Made by a program: the position numbers and the translations under genes | Shown: positions 61,682 to 64,000 of the stretch, piece by piece | Layout of the letters: the number at the start of each line of letters is the position of its first letter | Position numbering within the stretch: position 1 is the first letter of the stretch | The notes under the pieces: model-generated | Databases searched by the model: none | What the model was told of the DNA's origin: nothing | Seen by the model: only the letters and a program-made list of their open reading frames with translations | DNA from: Bacillota bacterium | Lineage (GTDB): Bacteria; Bacillota; Clostridia; Oscillospirales; Acutalibacteraceae | Direction: 5' to 3' | DNA length: 64,000 bases | Assembly (NCBI GenBank): GCA_023412715.1 | Contig: JAEZCC010000044.1 | Location: 124,001-188,000, forward strand

Positions 61682-62758
61682 ATGAAGGCTACTTTAATGC
61701 TTGAAAACGGCCTGTGCTTTGAGGGCACGGGCTTCGGCGAGCAGCGCGACACGCTCTGCGAGGTCGTTTTCAACAGCGCGATGTGCGGCTACACGGAGCT
61801 GCTGACCGACCCTTCTTACGCGGGGCAGGGCGTCGTGATGACCTATCCGCTCATCGGCAATTACGGCGTCTGCTACGACGACGCGGAATCTTACCGCCCG
61901 TGGGTTTCCGCCTATCTTGTGCACAGGCTGTCGGATCTTGCGAGCAATTTCCGCAGCGACGTCGATCTCGGCGTTTTCCTGAAAAACAACCACGTCCCGG
62001 GCATGCAGGGCATCGACACCCGCGCGCTGACGAAAGTCCTGCGCGAAAGCGGCACCATGCGCGGGATGATCGCATACGGCGAGAACCCGGACCGGGAGAC
62101 CATGAAGAAAAAAATCGGTTCTTACCGCATGGAGGCGCTCGTTCCGCTCGTGAGCTGCAAAGAGGCGGAAGTCTACGGCGACGGGCCGGTCAAAGTGTCG
62201 CTGGTCGATTACGGGGTCAAGAACAACATCATCCGCTCGCTGGTGTCGTGCGGATGCACGGTCAGGCGTTTTCCGCACGACGCGTCTTTTGAAGACCTGA
62301 TGTCTTTTTCACCCGACGGCGTCATGCTGACGAACGGGCCGGGCGACCCCAAGGACTGCAAGACCGAAATCGCGGAGCTGAAACGCGTTTATGACCACGG
62401 CGTCCCGACGTTTGCCATTTGCCTGGGTCATCAGCTGATGGCGCTTGCGCAGGGATTCGACACCTATAAACTGAAATACGGCCACAGGGGCATCAATCAC
62501 CCGGTCAAAGAGCTTTCACAAAACAGGGTTTATATTACGTCCCAGAACCACGGCTATGTGGTGAATGGGGAAACCGTTGATCCTTCAGTCGCTGACGTCA
62601 GCTTTATTAGCATGAACGACGGCAGCATTGAGGGATTAAACTATAAAAACGGCAAAGTGTTCTCGGTCCAGTTTCACCCGGAAGCTTCGCCCGGGCCGCT
62701 CGACACGGGATTTTTGTTCGACAGGTTCCTGCGCCTGATGGGAGGTGACCGCGTGTGA
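61682..62758 (+). CDS. carA: Carbamoyl-phosphate synthase small subunit CarA
   Basis: The glutamine amidotransferase subunit, 358 residues. It releases ammonia from glutamine for CarB. Markers are MLENGLCFEGTGFG, MCGYTELLTDPSY, the nucleophile loop AICLGHQLMALAQGF, TSQNHGYVV and FHPEASPGP with the histidine. ATG 61682 with GGTGGA upstream is used; ATG 61667, five codons earlier, is possible. Glutamine for this enzyme comes from GlnA 3 kb upstream. The stop overlaps carB by 4 nt. Confidence 0.96.
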   Translation: MKATLMLENGLCFEGTGFGEQRDTLCEVVFNSAMCGYTELLTDPSYAGQGVVMTYPLIGNYGVCYDDAESYRPWVSAYLVHRLSDLASNFRSDVDLGVFLKNNHVPGMQGIDTRALTKVLRESGTMRGMIAYGENPDRETMKKKIGSYRMEALVPLVSCKEAEVYGDGPVKVSLVDYGVKNNIIRSLVSCGCTVRRFPHDASFEDLMSFSPDGVMLTNGPGDPKDCKTEIAELKRVYDHGVPTFAICLGHQLMALAQGFDTYKLKYGHRGINHPVKELSQNRVYITSQNHGYVVNGETVDPSVADVSFISMNDGSIEGLNYKNGKVFSVQFHPEASPGPLDTGFLFDRFLRLMGGDRV

Positions 62759-64000
62759 GCAGACGGGCAGAGATCAAAAAAGTGATTATCATCGGTTCCG
62801 GGCCTATCATCATCGGGCAGGCCGCGGAATTTGACTACGCGGGCACCCAGGCCTGCCGCGCCCTGCGCGAGGAAGGCATCGAGGTCATCCTCATCAACTC
62901 CAACCCCGCCACCATCATGACGGACAAGCAGATTGCGGACAAGGTCTATATTGAGCCGCTGACCGTGGAGACGATCAAAAAGGTCATCCTGAAAGAAAAC
63001 CCGGACAGCATCCTGCCGACGCTCGGCGGGCAGAACGCGCTCAATCTCGCAGTGGAGCTGGAGGAATCCGGTTTTCTGAAAGAAAACCACGTGGAGATGA
63101 TCGGCACCGACGCCAACACCATCCGCATGGCGGAGGACCGCGAGCTGTTCAAGGAAGCGATGGACCGCATCCATCAGCCGGTTGCGAAGAGCATGATTGC
63201 GGAAAGTCTAGACGACTGCGTCAAGGCCGCCAAAACAATCGGATACCCGGTCGTCGTGCGCCCGGCCTACACACTGGGCGGCAGCGGGGGCGGCATTGCT
63301 GCGGACGAAGAAGATCTGGTCAGCATTGCGACCGTCGGCCTGCACCGCAGCCGCGTGCACCAGGTGCTGATTGAGCGCAGCATCGCGGGCTGGAAAGAGA
63401 TTGAATACGAAGTGATGCGCGACCGCAACGGCAACTGCATCACGGTCTGCAATATGGAGAACATCGATCCGGTGGGCGTGCACACCGGCGACTCCATCGT
63501 CGTCGCGCCCTGCCAGACGCTGGCCGACAAAGAACTGCAGATGCTCCGCAGCGCGGCGCTCGCCATCATCGAGGAGCTGAAGGTCGAGGGCGGCTGCAAC
63601 GTGCAGTTCGCACTGAATCCGGACAGCTTCAAATACGCGGTCATCGAGGTCAACCCCCGCGTCAGCCGGTCCTCGGCTCTCGCTTCCAAGGCAACGGGTT
63701 ACCCGATCGCCAAGGTTGCGTCCAAAATCGCGCTCGGCTATACGCTCGACGAGATTCCGAACGCCATTACAAAGAAAACCTACGCCTGCTTTGAGCCGAC
63801 GCTCGACTACTGCGTCGTCAAAATTCCGCGCTGGCCGTTCGACAAGTTCGTCCACGCCCGGCGCATCCTCGGCACGCAGATGAAGGCGACGGGGGAGGTC
63901 ATGGGCATCGCCCCGACTTTCGAGGCGGCGCTGATGAAAGCGATCCGGTGCCTCGAGCAGAACGTCTACAGCCTGATGGACTGCGCATTTGCCGACCTTT
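62755..64000 (+). CDS. carB: Carbamoyl-phosphate synthase large subunit CarB, 3' end cut off by the window
   Basis: The open frame starts at GTG 62755 and is still open at the last base, so only about 415 residues (of roughly 1070) are present. The first ATP-grasp carboxy-phosphate domain is intact: VIIIGSGPIIIGQAAEFDYAGTQACRAL (GSGPIIIGQAAEFDY), NSNPATIMTD, TLGGQNALNLA, RPAYTLGGSGGG and EVNPRVSRSSALASKATGYPIA (VNPRVSRSSALASK). It makes carbamoyl phosphate for arginine and pyrimidines. GGAGGTGACC lies before GTG 62755, and it overlaps carA by 4 nt. Confidence 0.97.
   Translation, partial: MSRRAEIKKVIIIGSGPIIIGQAAEFDYAGTQACRALREEGIEVILINSNPATIMTDKQIADKVYIEPLTVETIKKVILKENPDSILPTLGGQNALNLAVELEESGFLKENHVEMIGTDANTIRMAEDRELFKEAMDRIHQPVAKSMIAESLDDCVKAAKTIGYPVVVRPAYTLGGSGGGIAADEEDLVSIATVGLHRSRVHQVLIERSIAGWKEIEYEVMRDRNGNCITVCNMENIDPVGVHTGDSIVVAPCQTLADKELQMLRSAALAIIEELKVEGGCNVQFALNPDSFKYAVIEVNPRVSRSSALASKATGYPIAKVASKIALGYTLDEIPNAITKKTYACFEPTLDYCVVKIPRWPFDKFVHARRILGTQMKATGEVMGIAPTFEAALMKAIRCLEQNVYSLMDCAFADL

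Overview
The window is an approximately 64 kb chromosomal stretch from an endospore-forming, GC-rich Firmicute, most likely a clostridium. Sporulation genes (yunB, the complete spoIIIAA-AH operon, dpaAB), Gram-positive leader RNAs (FMN, SAM-I and T-box), several TTG/GTG starts and strong Shine-Dalgarno sites support this. Placement near the Oscillospiraceae is inferred from GC content and gene content only. I saw no rRNA, tRNA, CRISPR array, insertion sequence or phage gene. Nearly all DNA is coding, mostly on the + strand.

Layout. 0-3.3 kb: end of an S1-domain gene (perhaps an IspH-S1 fusion), yunB and ligA. 3.3-5.5 kb, minus strand: a soluble receiver-histidine kinase and a YesN/AraC-type response regulator. 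5.6-14.9 kb: a compact chemosensory operon (two CheX-like phosphatases, a CheA hybrid with two CheW domains and a receiver, CheW, a soluble receptor with HAMP-like repeats, CheB, CheR, CheY, and a receiver-HD-GYP protein). No flagellar or pilus gene accompanies it, so it is the best candidate here for an unusual signalling system. 15-20 kb: spoIIIAA-AH. 20-23.7 kb: nusB, a divergent TsaD paralog, xseA, xseB, ispA. 23.8-26.5 kb: FMN riboswitch-ribU, SAM-I riboswitch-metK and a small membrane protein gene. 26.6-37.9 kb: recD2, comF, an mreB homolog, rluA-type synthase (minus), pyrE, radC, uvrB, uvrA. 37.9-42.5 kb: murC (minus), dpaA-dpaB, a zinc-ribbon membrane protein, a DMT transporter (minus). 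42.7-53 kb: two M16-family genes, lgt, folD, dxs, tlyA, nadK, argR, recN as one tightly packed run. 53-57.3 kb: T-box-tyrS and a YfhO-type membrane protein. 57.5-64 kb: glnA behind a terminator-like leader, an ANTAR regulator with a degenerate receiver, dapF, dapL, carA and the start of carB.

How the parts connect. The chemosensory operon encodes a full methylation-adaptation circuit with an HD-GYP enzyme as a possible c-di-GMP output. The two minus-strand two-component genes are transcribed divergently from the same 162-bp region. DapL/DapF supply meso-diaminopimelate for peptidoglycan and DpaAB divert the same precursor to spore dipicolinate. IspA and Dxs feed isoprenoid synthesis. The nusB-xseA-xseB-ispA and folD-dxs-tlyA-argR-recN groups look like two halves of the block that is contiguous in Bacillus subtilis, here separated by about 23 kb. 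GlnA and the ANTAR protein probably form an RNA-level nitrogen-control unit.
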